From Streptomyces kaniharaensis (GTDB taxonomy: Bacteria; Actinomycetota; Actinomycetes; Streptomycetales; Streptomycetaceae), in NCBI RefSeq assembly GCF_009569385.1, contig NZ_WBOF01000001.1:3110001-3174000 (forward strand): 64,000 nt of DNA, in the 5' to 3' direction. The notes beneath the pieces were generated by a model. That model was not told the DNA's origin and did no database searches. It was given only the letters and a program-made list of their open reading frames with translations. A program made the translations under genes and the position numbers. Positions 1-7,439 of the stretch are shown one piece after another (within the stretch, counting starts at the first letter, position 1; each line of letters starts with the position of its first letter).

Positions 1-53
1 GTTCGCCTACGCTTGTCACAAGCTTGCGACAGCTTCGGTGCGTCAACATCGTT

Positions 54-67
54 CACTCTTGTGAGTG
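54..67. promoter_or_regulatory. Inverted repeat CACTC-N4-GAGTG, copy 1 (wblA upstream)
   Basis: CACTC TTGT GAGTG, a perfect 5-bp inverted repeat about 320 bp before wblA. The same arms with the same 4-base spacer recur at 212-225. The half-site resembles that of BldD, but BldD's published pseudo-palindrome has a much shorter spacer, so the binder is not established. Confidence 0.4.
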
Positions 68-210
68 CGGAGACTTGCCCGAATTGCCCGACCTTGGGCG
101 AGTTTTGAGGCGGCCGCAGTCCATCGCGTCGATGTGAACCGGTGACGCTCCGTGATGGCGCGCGTGGTGAGAGTGGTCTTGCTGTGTTTGGCAAGGCTTG
201 CGACCTGCGA

Positions 211-226
211 TCACTCCAACGAGTGA
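211..226. promoter_or_regulatory. Inverted repeat TCACTC-N4-GAGTGA, copy 2 (wblA upstream)
   Basis: TCACTC CAAC GAGTGA, perfect 6-bp arms with a 4-base loop, 157 bp before the wblA start. It shares both arms and spacing with the repeat at 54-67, which is hard to explain by chance and suggests one DNA-binding protein with two operators. Confidence 0.45.
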
Positions 227-382
227 GCTGACCGCCACCCATAGTCCAATCGGGTCATTCGAGATTGAGCCCGAAGGGGCTGTTGCAAGCTGTCGTTCTT
301 CCGTAACGTCCTCAACTGGCAACGGTGAATATGCCGTTGCCGCCGTGGGGGAGCCTCGAATACGGGAGAGGACGGCGCCAGC

Positions 383-706
383 ATGGGCTGGGTTGACGAC
401 TGGAGTGCGCAGGCTGCCTGCCGCACGAGTGATCCGGACGAACTGTTCGTCCAGGGGGCGGCGCAGAACCGCGCCAAGGCGGTGTGCAGCGGCTGCCCCG
501 TCCGTACGGAGTGCCTCGCGGACGCGCTGGACAACCGGGTCGAGTTCGGGGTCTGGGGCGGGATGACGGAGCGCGAGCGCCGAGCGCTGCTGCGCCGCCG
601 TCCGACGGTGATCTCCTGGCGGAAGCTGCTGGAGACGGCCCGTACGGAGTACGAGGAGTCCCTGGCCACCGGCGTGATACTGACGGACTACGCCCAGGCG
701 GGCTGA
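383..706 (+). CDS. wblA: WhiB-like regulator WblA
   Basis: 107-residue WhiB-family iron-sulfur transcription factor. The four cluster cysteines are C13, C35, C38 and C44 (C-x21-C-x2-C-x5-C), followed by the family turn FGVWGGMTERER and a basic stretch (ALLRRRP) for DNA contact. In Streptomyces WblA acts in the switch to sporulation and in antibiotic control; the neighbouring paired ATPases match the M. tuberculosis WhiB4 locus. ATG start. The long upstream region with paired inverted repeats suggests strong regulation. The assignment as WblA rests on sequence plus the conserved neighbours. Confidence 0.95.
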   Translation: MGWVDDWSAQAACRTSDPDELFVQGAAQNRAKAVCSGCPVRTECLADALDNRVEFGVWGGMTERERRALLRRRPTVISWRKLLETARTEYEESLATGVILTDYAQAG

Positions 707-827
707 CCGGGGCACAGCGGTCCGACACGCAGCGAGCGGACGCGGCGAGCCGACACAGACCCGCGGGCGGCCCCGAGGCAACGGGCGTCCACCCGCGCCG
801 GCGCCCGGCAGCCTCACCGGCCCGGGC

Positions 828-2111
828 CTACGCGGTGCCGCTCAGCCGGTCCCCGATGGCCCGCAGCCCCTCCAGGTCGTGCACGTCGCCCGGCAGCGCG
901 GCGACCTCCACGATCGGCACGTCCGGGTACACCGAGACGAAGCGGTCGCGGGTGCGGCGCTCCCGCGACATGATCTGCATCCGCTCGGCGTGCAGCCGCA
1001 ACAGCCCGGCCGCGAGCAGCTCGGCCTCGGGCGAGGAGTGCTCCGAGCCGTTCTCCTCCAGCGCCTCGGCCGCCGCCAGCGCCCGCTCCGCCGTGAGCTG
1101 CGGGGCGCCCGAGCCGTGCACCCGGTTGAGCACCAGGCCGGCCAGCGGCATCCGGTCCGCGGCCAGCCGGTCGACGAAGTACGCCGCCTCGCGCAGCGCG
1201 TCCCGCTCCGGCGCGGCCACCACCAGGAACGCCGTGCCCGGCGCCTTGAGCAGCTGGTACGTGCGGTCGGCGCGCTCGCGGAAACCGCCGAACATCGAGT
1301 CCATCGCGCTGACGAAGGTCTGCACGTCGGTGAGCAGTTGGGCGCCGAAGATCTTGCCCAGGGTGCCGGTGAAAAGGCCCATGCCGACGTTGAGGAACTT
1401 CATCGCGCTGCGCCCGCCGACCTTGGCCGGGGCCGTCAGGATCCGGATCACCTTGCCGTCGAGGAAGGACCCGAGACGGTTGGGCGCGTCCAGGAAGTCC
1501 AGCGCCGAGCGGGACGGCGGGGTGTCGACGACGATCAGGTCCCACTCCTCGGCCGCGCGCAGCTGGCCGAGCTTCTCCATGGCCATGTACTCCTGCGTGC
1601 CCGCGAAGCCGGCCGACAGGGACTGGTAGAACGGGTTCTCCATGATCGCCTTGGCCCGTTCGGGTTCGGCGTGGGCGAGCACGACCTCGTCGAAGGTCCG
1701 CTTCATGTCGAGCATCATGGCCTGGAGCTCTCCCTCCCGCCGCCCGTCGCCGTTGGAGCCGCCGAGCGGTGCTCCCTCCATGGCCGTGACGCCCTTGACC
1801 AGCCGCGGGGTGTTGTCGAGCTCGGTCAGGCCCATGGACTGGGCGAGCCGACGGGCCGGGTCGATGGTGAGCACCACGACCTTGCGCCCGCGTTCGGCGG
1901 CGCGCAGCCCGATCGCCGCGGCGGTGGTGGTCTTGCCGACCCCGCCAGAGCCGCAGCAGACGATGATCCTGGTCTTCGGGTCGTCGATCAGTCCGTCGAC
2001 CGCGAGCCGACTGCCCGTGCCCCGTACGCCGTTGCCGTCCATCGCGTTCCGCACCCCGTCCGTCCCCTCGCGGGCGTTCGCCCCGCCGCGGTTCGCCCCT
2101 CCGCCGCTCAC
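828..2111 (-). CDS. ArsA/Get3-like ATPase, second gene of a pair
   Basis: 427 residues. A deviant Walker A (GSGGVGKTT, near residues 54-62) and TIDPARRLAQ place it in the ArsA/Get3 (SIMIBI) P-loop family. The GTG start overlaps the stop of the upstream gene as GTGA (2108-2111), so the two ATPases are translationally coupled and probably form a heteromeric unit. The mycobacterial counterparts next to whiB4 (Rv3679-Rv3680) are described as a bacterial Get3-like pair linked to envelope stress and solute export. No arsenic-binding cysteine cluster is evident, so arsenite export is unlikely. The first 45 residues are low complexity. Confidence 0.88.
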   Translation of the reverse strand: MSGGGANRGGANAREGTDGVRNAMDGNGVRGTGSRLAVDGLIDDPKTRIIVCCGSGGVGKTTTAAAIGLRAAERGRKVVVLTIDPARRLAQSMGLTELDNTPRLVKGVTAMEGAPLGGSNGDGRREGELQAMMLDMKRTFDEVVLAHAEPERAKAIMENPFYQSLSAGFAGTQEYMAMEKLGQLRAAEEWDLIVVDTPPSRSALDFLDAPNRLGSFLDGKVIRILTAPAKVGGRSAMKFLNVGMGLFTGTLGKIFGAQLLTDVQTFVSAMDSMFGGFRERADRTYQLLKAPGTAFLVVAAPERDALREAAYFVDRLAADRMPLAGLVLNRVHGSGAPQLTAERALAAAEALEENGSEHSSPEAELLAAGLLRLHAERMQIMSRERRTRDRFVSVYPDVPIVEVAALPGDVHDLEGLRAIGDRLSGTA

Positions 2112-3187
2112 GCCGCCCCCTGCCGCTTGAGTTCGCCCGCCAGCCGGTACAGCCCACCGAGGTCCACGCCCTCGCCCAGCAACGGGAGTTCGTAGGTGGG
2201 GAGCTTCAGCTGCTGGAGATCGGCGCGCTGCTCGCGTTCCAGCTCGACCCGCTCGGCGTGCTCCCGGGCCTGCTCCAGCAGCGGGTCGAGCAGCGGGTCG
2301 ACCACGGCCCGGACGGTCTCCGGCTTGCGCGAGCGCCCCCCGAGCCCGGCCTCGCCGAGGGCGAGGGCGACGTCCTCGCGGTGGTTCCCGTCCACCGCGG
2401 CGACCGCGGCGGCGTCGAGCACCGGCGGCCGGACCATGTTGATCATCACTCCGCCGACCGGGAGGCCGGCCTCGCCCAGCTCGGTGAAGCCGTCGACCGT
2501 CTCCTGCACCGGCATCTCCTCCAGCAGGGTGACCAGGTGCACCGCGGTCTCCGGCGACTTCAGCACCCGCATCACGGCCTGCGCCTGGGTGTGTATCGGC
2601 CCGATCCGGGCCAGTCCGGCCACCTCGGAGTTGACGTTCAGGAAGCGGGTGATCCGGCCGGTCGGCGGCGCGTCCATCACCACCGCGTCGTAGCTGCGAC
2701 GGCCGTCCGGGCCCTTGCGCCGGGAGGCCTCGCAGGCCTTGCCGGTGAGCAGGACGTCCCGGACACCGGGCGCGATGGTGGTCGCGAAGTCGACGAAGCC
2801 GACCTTCTGCAGCGCCTTCCCGGCCCGGCCGAGCTTGTAGAACATCTCCAAGTACTCGAGCAGCGCCGCCTCGGTGTCGATGGCCAGCGCGAAGACCTCG
2901 CCGCCGCCCCCGCCCGTGGAGCCGGCCGGCAGGCCCAGCTGGCTCCTGGACACCGAGGCGATCCGGCGCTCCTCGTACGGCAGCGCGGCGATCCCGAACA
3001 GTTCGGCGATGCCCTGCCGGCCCTCCACCTCGATCAGCAGGACCCGGCCGCCCTCGGCGGCCAGGGCCAGCGCCAGCGCGGCGGCCAGTGTGGTCTTCCC
3101 GGTGCCGCCCTTGCCGCTGACCACGTGCAGCCGGACGCCCTCCCAGTCGGGGTCGCGCCGGGCCGTCTGGCCGGGGGTGCGTGCCAC
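2108..3187 (-). CDS. ArsA/Get3-like ATPase, first gene of a pair
   Basis: 359 residues from the GTG at 3187-3185. A longer frame extends to 3301, but the GTG at 3187 is preceded by a GGAG-type ribosome site and puts the conserved part (LHVVSGKGGTGKTTLAAAL) near the N-terminus, as is usual. Walker A is GKGGTGKTT; LLIEVEGRQG follows as the next conserved strand. It is coupled to the downstream ATPase by a GTGA overlap. Likely role: paired cytoplasmic ATPase of the Get3/ArsA class, inferred from family and synteny; the substrate is unknown. Confidence 0.87.
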   Translation of the reverse strand: MARTPGQTARRDPDWEGVRLHVVSGKGGTGKTTLAAALALALAAEGGRVLLIEVEGRQGIAELFGIAALPYEERRIASVSRSQLGLPAGSTGGGGGEVFALAIDTEAALLEYLEMFYKLGRAGKALQKVGFVDFATTIAPGVRDVLLTGKACEASRRKGPDGRRSYDAVVMDAPPTGRITRFLNVNSEVAGLARIGPIHTQAQAVMRVLKSPETAVHLVTLLEEMPVQETVDGFTELGEAGLPVGGVMINMVRPPVLDAAAVAAVDGNHREDVALALGEAGLGGRSRKPETVRAVVDPLLDPLLEQAREHAERVELEREQRADLQQLKLPTYELPLLGEGVDLGGLYRLAGELKRQGAA

Positions 3188-3389
3188 GCTCCGTCTCCGT
3201 CCGTCTCCGAGAGCCGGGGGCCGCCCCGTCGGCCGGCCCCGCTCTCCGGTAATTGCCCTCTCGCGAGGGTAACCAGGGACCGGGCCGGATGCCCGGAGCA
3301 TCGGGGGGACCGGGCCTGAATCATGCCCGCTTTGTGGGCCACCTCACACGCCGGTCCGCGGGCGGCGCCGATCGCCGCGGCGGCTCGTC

Positions 3390-3395
3390 TAGAGT
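3390..3395 (+). promoter_or_regulatory. -10 element of a probable leaderless promoter (DUF4177-RidA)
   Basis: TAGAGT lies exactly 6 nt before the ATG at 3402, so transcription would begin at or next to the start codon. No Shine-Dalgarno sequence is present. The same geometry is seen before 4087, 8689, 41837 and 56865. Confidence 0.55.
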
Positions 3396-3401
3396 CTGGC
3401 C

Positions 3402-3560
3402 ATGACCAAGTGGGAATACATGACGGCACCCCTGCTCGTGCACGCCACCAAGCAGATCCTGGACAACTTCGGCGAGGACGGCTGGGAGCTCGTCCAGGTC
3501 GTGCAGGGCCCCAACCCGGAGACGCTGGTCGCCTACTTCAAGCGGGAGAAGAACGCATGA
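3402..3560 (+). CDS. DUF4177 small protein
   Basis: 52 residues starting MTKWEYMTAPLLVHATKQIL, with the DUF4177 pattern of a WEY strand, GEDGWELVQV and a short final strand (VAYFKREK). The function of the family is unknown. It overlaps the next gene by ATGA (3557-3560), so it is co-translated with the RidA-type protein; the same pair stands beside the ArsA-like genes in mycobacteria. Start chosen from homology and the -10 box 6 nt upstream. It is too short for most ORF callers but well supported. Confidence 0.88.
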   Translation: MTKWEYMTAPLLVHATKQILDNFGEDGWELVQVVQGPNPETLVAYFKREKNA

Positions 3561-4024
3561 GCAAGGTCGAGTCGAAGCTCGCCGAGCTGGGTCTGAGCCT
3601 GCCGCCGGTGGCCGCGCCGGTCGCCGCCTACGTGCCGGCCCTGCGGTCGGGCGAGTTCGTGTTCACCTCCGGCCAGCTGCCCGTCGTCGGCGGCAAGCTG
3701 CCGAGCACCGGCAAGGTCGGCGCCGAGGTGTCCCCGGAGGAGGGCAAGGAGCTCGCGCAGACCTGCGCGCTCAACGCGCTGGCCGCGATCAAGTCGGTGA
3801 TCGGCGACCTCGACCTGATCGAGCGGGTCGTGAAGGTCGTCGGCTTCGTCGCCTCCGCCCCCGACTTCACCGGCCAGCCGGGCGTGATCAACGGTGCCAG
3901 CGAGCTGCTCGGCAAGGTGCTCGGCGAGGCCGGCGTGCACGCCCGCAGCGCGGTCGGCGTCGCGGTGCTGCCGCTGGACGCCCCGGTCGAGGTCGAGCTC
4001 CAGGTGCGGGTCAAGACCGCCTGA
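3557..4024 (+). CDS. RidA/YjgF-family protein
   Basis: 155 residues. RidA enzymes hydrolyse reactive enamine/imine intermediates made by PLP enzymes. The fold landmarks are visible: VFTSGQLPVVGGKLPSTGKV, a central helix with ALNALAAIKSVIGDLD, and a C-terminal strand (APVEVELQVRV). The Arg of the active RidA subgroup is not obvious near the end, so this is probably one of the divergent Rid subfamilies. The ATG overlaps the DUF4177 stop, giving a two-gene unit. It is followed by a hairpin terminator at 4037. Confidence 0.88.
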   Translation: MSKVESKLAELGLSLPPVAAPVAAYVPALRSGEFVFTSGQLPVVGGKLPSTGKVGAEVSPEEGKELAQTCALNALAAIKSVIGDLDLIERVVKVVGFVASAPDFTGQPGVINGASELLGKVLGEAGVHARSAVGVAVLPLDAPVEVELQVRVKTA

Positions 4025-4036
4025 CCGTGATCACGA

Positions 4037-4064
4037 GGCGGGGTTGGGCCTGTCCAACCCCGCC
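4037..4064 (+). terminator. Terminator after ridA-like gene
   Basis: An 11-bp perfect stem (GGCGGGGTTGG / CCAACCCCGCC) with a 6-nt loop, 12 bp after the RidA stop and 10 bp before the next gene's -10 box, so it insulates two adjacent transcription units. Confidence 0.7.
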
Positions 4065-4074
4065 TTCGTGCGCT

Positions 4075-4080
4075 TAGCAT
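4075..4080 (+). promoter_or_regulatory. -10 element of a probable leaderless promoter (NUDIX, 4087)
   Basis: TAGCAT exactly 6 nt before the ATG at 4087, with no ribosome-binding site. It sits immediately after the terminator of the previous gene. Confidence 0.55.
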
Positions 4081-4086
4081 CCGGGC

Positions 4087-4950
4087 ATGGACCATCGAGC
4101 AACGACGCTCCCGATGCCGCCCGGCTGGCCTGCCCGGATCCGGGCGCTCGACTCCGGCGTGCTGACCCCGCCGGTGCCCCGGCCCGCCGCGACGGTCGTG
4201 CTGCTGCGCGACGCCGCCGCCGGACCGGAGGCCTACCTGCTGCGCCGCCGCACCTCGATGGCCTTCGCCGCCGGCATGTACGCCTACCCGGGCGGCGGGG
4301 TGGACCCGCGGGACGCCGAGGCCGAGCTGGCCTGGGCCGGGCCGGGCCCGCAGGAGTGGGCGCGGCGGCTCGGCGTGGACGCCCGGACGGCGCAGGCGGT
4401 GGTCTGTGCGGCCGTCCGAGAGACCTTCGAGGAGGCCGGCGTGCTGCTGGCCGGCCCGGACGCGGGGAGCATCGCCGAGCCGCGCGACTGGAGCGCCGAG
4501 CGGGCCGCCCTGGAGGCGCACGAGCTGTCCTTCGCCGACTTCCTCCGCGAGCACGGCCTGGTGCTGCGCAGCGACCTGCTGGGGGGCTGGGCCCGCTGGA
4601 TCACCCCGGCGTTCGAGGAGCGCCGGTACGACACCTGGTTCTTCGTCGCGGCCCTGCCCTCGGGCCAGCGCGCCGCCCTGGAGGTCGGCGAGGCCGACCG
4701 GGTGGCCTGGATGACGCCCACCGAGGCCGTCCGGGGCTACGACGAGGGCCGGTTCGGCATGCTGCCGCCGACCGTGACGGTGCTGCGCGAGCTGTCGCCC
4801 GTCCGGACGGCCTCCGACGCGCTGGCCGCGGCCGGGCGCCGCACGCTGGATCCGGTCCTGGGCCGGGCTGAGGTCCGCGGGGACCGCATGACCGTTCGAT
4901 GGCCGGGGTATGACGAGCTGACCATCGACGGGGACTTCCCCGAGGCCTGA
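4087..4950 (+). CDS. NUDIX hydrolase (NUDT19-like)
   Basis: 287-residue NUDIX hydrolase. The box is split by an insertion: YPGGGVDPRD, then after about 45 residues AVRETFEEAGVLL, which supplies the REx2EE-type metal ligands. This long-insertion layout is typical of the NUDT7/NUDT19 side of the family, whose members cleave CoA or related pyrophosphates; the actual substrate is unknown. A C-terminal region with WMTPTEAVRGYDEGR follows. The start has a -10 box 6 nt upstream and no Shine-Dalgarno, consistent with a leaderless mRNA. Confidence 0.88.
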   Translation: MDHRATTLPMPPGWPARIRALDSGVLTPPVPRPAATVVLLRDAAAGPEAYLLRRRTSMAFAAGMYAYPGGGVDPRDAEAELAWAGPGPQEWARRLGVDARTAQAVVCAAVRETFEEAGVLLAGPDAGSIAEPRDWSAERAALEAHELSFADFLREHGLVLRSDLLGGWARWITPAFEERRYDTWFFVAALPSGQRAALEVGEADRVAWMTPTEAVRGYDEGRFGMLPPTVTVLRELSPVRTASDALAAAGRRTLDPVLGRAEVRGDRMTVRWPGYDELTIDGDFPEA

Positions 4951-5040
4951 CCCGCACCGAGCCCGGCCCGTACCGAACCCGACCCGTACAACGGACGACC
5001 CGTACCCGGTCGCACACCACGCAGAGAGGACCGACGCCCG

Positions 5041-5217
5041 ATGACCCACAAGGACGTGGCTCGCCGGACGGCACCCGAGATGCCCGCCCGTCGCCTGACC
5101 CCCCGCACCCCGGCCTGCGACAGCCCGGTCCCGTTCGTCGAGGTCGCCCAGCGGGCCCTCGTCCGGGCCCTCCCGCTGCGCGCCCTGCACCGCGACGGCG
5201 AGGGCGGCGGCCGGTGA
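5041..5217 (+). CDS. Small basic protein coupled to the MBL gene
   Basis: 58 residues, starting MTHKDVARRTAPEMPARR, rich in Arg, Pro and Ala. I recognise no family. Support is indirect: a GAGAGGA ribosome site upstream of the ATG, codon use like the neighbours, and a GTGA overlap (5214-5217) with the following metallo-beta-lactamase gene, which implies translational coupling. It could be a real small protein or only a coupling leader for the downstream gene. Confidence 0.5.
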   Translation: MTHKDVARRTAPEMPARRLTPRTPACDSPVPFVEVAQRALVRALPLRALHRDGEGGGR

Positions 5218-6047
5218 GCGGACTCCTCCCGGGTGACCCCGCCGCCGGCGTCGGCGGCGAGGCCACCCCCCGTGCACTCTGCGTGCTGGCGCCCAACCCG
5301 TCGCCGATGACGCTGGACGGCACCAACACCTGGCTGCTCTCCGAGCCCGGCTCGGACCTCGCGGTGGTGATCGACCCGGGCCCGTTGCACGAGGGCCACC
5401 TGCGCCGGGTGATCGACCTCGCGGAGCAGCAGGGCAAGCGCGTCGCGCTCACCCTGCTCACCCACGGCCACCCCGACCACTCCGAGGGCGCGGCCCGCTT
5501 CGCCGAGCTCACCGGCACCGAGGTCCGCGCCCTGGACCCGGCGTACCGGCTCGGCTCGGAGGGCCTGGTCAACGGGCAGCGCCTGGACGTCGGCGGCCTG
5601 GACCTGCGGGTGGTCGCCACCCCCGGCCACACCTCGGACTCGCTGACCTTCCACCTGCCCGACGACGGCGCGATCCTCACCGGCGACACCGTTCTCGGCC
5701 GCGGCACCACGATGGTCGCCCACCCCGACGGGCGGCTCGGCGACTACCTGGACTCGCTGCGCCGCCTGCACACCATGGCCTCCCGGCACGGCGTGCGGAC
5801 CGTGCTGCCCGGTCACGGACCGGTGCTCGCGGACGCGCTGGGCGCCGTCGACTACTACCTCGCCCACCGGGCCACCCGGCTCGCTCAGGTGGAGACGGCG
5901 GTCGAGGCGGGCTGCCGGACCACGTCCGAGGTGGTGGCCCGGGTCTACGCGGACGTCGACCGCTCGCTCTGGCCGGCCGCCGAGCTGTCCGTCCGGGCCC
6001 AGCTGGAGTACCTGGAGGAGCACGGGCTGATCCCCGACCTCGACTGA
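5214..6047 (+). CDS. Metallo-beta-lactamase-fold hydrolase
   Basis: 277 residues, MBL fold. The zinc motif LTHGHPDHSEG (HxHxDH) lies near residues 84-90; further ligands are VVATPGHTSDS, LTGDTVLG and VLPGHGP. A C-terminal winged-helix-like region with EYLEEHGLI resembles LACTB2-type proteins. The GTG start overlaps the small upstream gene. The same gene stands beside crp in mycobacteria (Rv3677c). The substrate is unknown; an RNase or thioesterase activity is possible for this subgroup. Confidence 0.88.
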   Translation: MSGLLPGDPAAGVGGEATPRALCVLAPNPSPMTLDGTNTWLLSEPGSDLAVVIDPGPLHEGHLRRVIDLAEQQGKRVALTLLTHGHPDHSEGAARFAELTGTEVRALDPAYRLGSEGLVNGQRLDVGGLDLRVVATPGHTSDSLTFHLPDDGAILTGDTVLGRGTTMVAHPDGRLGDYLDSLRRLHTMASRHGVRTVLPGHGPVLADALGAVDYYLAHRATRLAQVETAVEAGCRTTSEVVARVYADVDRSLWPAAELSVRAQLEYLEEHGLIPDLD

Positions 6048-6084
6048 AGCGGGGCCGCGAACGCCGAAGCAGAGCCGCGAAGGC

Positions 6085-6116
6085 CGAAGGGCCCGTCCGA
6101 GCGGACGGGCCCTTCG
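6085..6116. terminator. Bidirectional terminator between the MBL gene and crp
   Basis: CGAAGGGCCCGTCCG and its exact complement with a 2-nt loop, between two convergent genes, so it can serve both strands. Confidence 0.8.
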
Positions 6117-6119
6117 CGG

Positions 6120-6173
6120 TGTTCGTACCGGCGTCGGCTTTCGTGCCGGTGCCGGCGTTCGTACCGGCGTCAG
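6120..6173. repeat. Three tandem 18-bp units at the crp 3' end
   Basis: Three imperfect copies of an 18-bp unit (TTCGTACCGGCGTCGGCT type: 6120, 6138, 6156) start just beyond the terminator and run into the last codons of crp. Similar short arrays follow other stop codons in this window. Confidence 0.55.
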
Positions 6174-6844
6174 CGCGAGCGGCGCGACAGCCGCTCGACG
6201 TCCATCAGGACCACCGCACGCGCCTCCAGCTTCAGCCAGCCGCGGCCGGCGAAGTCGGCGAGCGCCTTGTTGACCGTCTCGCGGGAGGCGCCGACCAGCT
6301 GGGCCAGCTCCTCCTGGGTGAGGTCGTGGGCGACGTGGATGCCCTCGTCGGACTGCACGCCGAAGCGGCGGGAGAGGTCCAGCAGGGCCTTGGCGACGCG
6401 GCCGGGCACGTCGGAGAAGACCAGGTCGGACATCACGTCGTTGGTGCGGCGCAGGCGGCGGGCGATGGCCCGCAGCAGTGCGATGGACACCTCGGGGCGG
6501 GCGTGCAGCCAGGGCTGGAGGTCGCCGTGGCCGAGGCCGAGCAGCTTGACCTCGGTCAGCGCGCTGGCGGTCGCGGTGCGCGGGCCCGGGTCGAACAGGG
6601 ACAGCTCGCCGATCATCTCGCTGGGGCCGAGGACGGCGAGCATGTTCTCGCGTCCGTCCGGCGAGGCGCGGTGGAGCTTGACCTTGCCCTCGGCGACGAC
6701 GTACAGCCGGTCGCCCGGGTCGCCCTCGTGGAACAGCGACTCACCACGGGCGAGGGTGACCTCGGTCATGGAAGCGCGCAGCTCGCCGGCCTGTTCGTCG
6801 TCGAGTGCCGCGAAGAGTGCGGCGCGCCGCAGAACGTCGTCCAC
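6170..6844 (-). CDS. crp: cAMP receptor protein-family regulator Crp
   Basis: 224 residues. An N-terminal cyclic-nucleotide-binding beta-barrel (about 1-120, with GELSLFDPGPRTATASA as the phosphate-binding cassette) is followed by a dimer helix and a winged helix; the recognition motif is EELAQLVGASRETVNKAL (about 178-195). In Streptomyces Crp controls germination, growth and antibiotic production. An AAGGAGG ribosome site precedes the ATG. A GTG-N8-CAC half-site pair lies about 60 bp upstream, consistent with self-control. Orthologue by synteny of M. tuberculosis Rv3676. Confidence 0.95.
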   Translation of the reverse strand: MDDVLRRAALFAALDDEQAGELRASMTEVTLARGESLFHEGDPGDRLYVVAEGKVKLHRASPDGRENMLAVLGPSEMIGELSLFDPGPRTATASALTEVKLLGLGHGDLQPWLHARPEVSIALLRAIARRLRRTNDVMSDLVFSDVPGRVAKALLDLSRRFGVQSDEGIHVAHDLTQEELAQLVGASRETVNKALADFAGRGWLKLEARAVVLMDVERLSRRSR

Positions 6845-6901
6845 GTGCTTCCTCCTTCTCGGCCGTCAGGCGGGTGGGCCGTCCGGCGCAAGTTCCGTTC
6901 A

Positions 6902-6915
6902 GTGTTCTGCATCAC
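6902..6915. promoter_or_regulatory. Crp-like binding site upstream of crp
   Basis: GTG TTCTGCAT CAC, an imperfect GTG-N8-CAC palindrome similar to actinobacterial Crp sites, 58 bp upstream of the crp start. Possible autoregulation; one preferred internal base is not matched. Confidence 0.35.
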
Positions 6916-6996
6916 CAAGCATGGCGCATGTCGCTCCGATCATATGAGGAGGGGGTGTGTCGAGGTGTGCTGCGCGGGGCCATTCGTACCGACCGG

Positions 6997-7215
6997 TTAC
7001 ACGCCGGGGCCGGCCGGACGGCCCGCCCGGTCGAACGCGGACTCGGTCGGGTCGAGCAGGGATTCGGCCACCGCCGTGCGGGCGTAGAGGACGGTGTGGC
7101 CGGCCCGGTGGGCGCTGGTCAGGCCGGCGGCGCGCAGCGCGGTGAGGTGCTGGGAGACCCCTGCGGCGGACAGGCCGGTGCGGCGGGCCAGCTCGGTGGT
7201 CGAGGCAACTCGCCG
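6997..7215 (-). pseudogene. Remnant of an ArsR-family regulator (C-terminal part)
   Basis: Minus-strand translation gives a clear winged-helix piece, STTELARRTGLSAAGVSQHL followed by TALRAAGLTSAHRAGHTVLY, then a stop at 6997-6999. The N-terminal half is missing: homology stops near 7213, where a fragment of a different gene on the opposite strand begins. No start codon or ribosome site serves it. This looks like the 3' part of an ArsR gene left by a deletion. Confidence 0.7.
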
Positions 7216-7364
7216 CCGCGGGGGTGCGGCGGGTCAGCGTCGGCACCGGCCTCGCCCAGCTCGCGTACACCGCCGCCCGCCGGGCCGCGGCCGAACTGCT
7301 GGGCGCCGAGACGCTGGCGGAGCTGGACGGCTCGCTCGGCTTCGGCGAGCTGAACGCGCTGTAG
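7215..7364 (+). pseudogene. Remnant of an isocitrate lyase/PEP mutase-family gene (C-terminus)
   Basis: Plus-strand translation reads GVRRVSVGTGLAQLAYTAAR then RAAAELLG, ending at TAG 7362-7364. This matches the last helix-loop of isocitrate lyase/phosphoenolpyruvate mutase-family proteins (usual form: GVRR-[IV]-SVG-x-GLARAAY). About 49 residues remain of a normal 250-300. It abuts the ArsR remnant head to head at about 7213. Confidence 0.65.
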
Positions 7365-7439
7365 CGGGGTTGATCGGCCCTCGACCGGGCCGCCGCCCGC
7401 GTCTCCTCGCGCCCGGCCGGCGCCACCAGGCTCGGTGGG

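Larger units (their letters stand above)
1..382. other. Intergenic region upstream of wblA
   Basis: No credible gene is seen here; the reading frames that cross it have poor codon structure. It holds two inverted repeats of the same form (CACTC-N4-GAGTG, listed separately), a CTTGT-C-ACAAG palindrome near 12-22, and the 9-mer GCTTGCGAC twice (22-30 and 196-204). A long regulated leader or promoter region is expected for wblA, a developmental gene. Confidence 0.6.

Noticed and set aside
484-2195. Long plus-strand frames over the two ATPase genes
   Set aside because: Shadows of the minus-strand genes; no domain or ribosome site.
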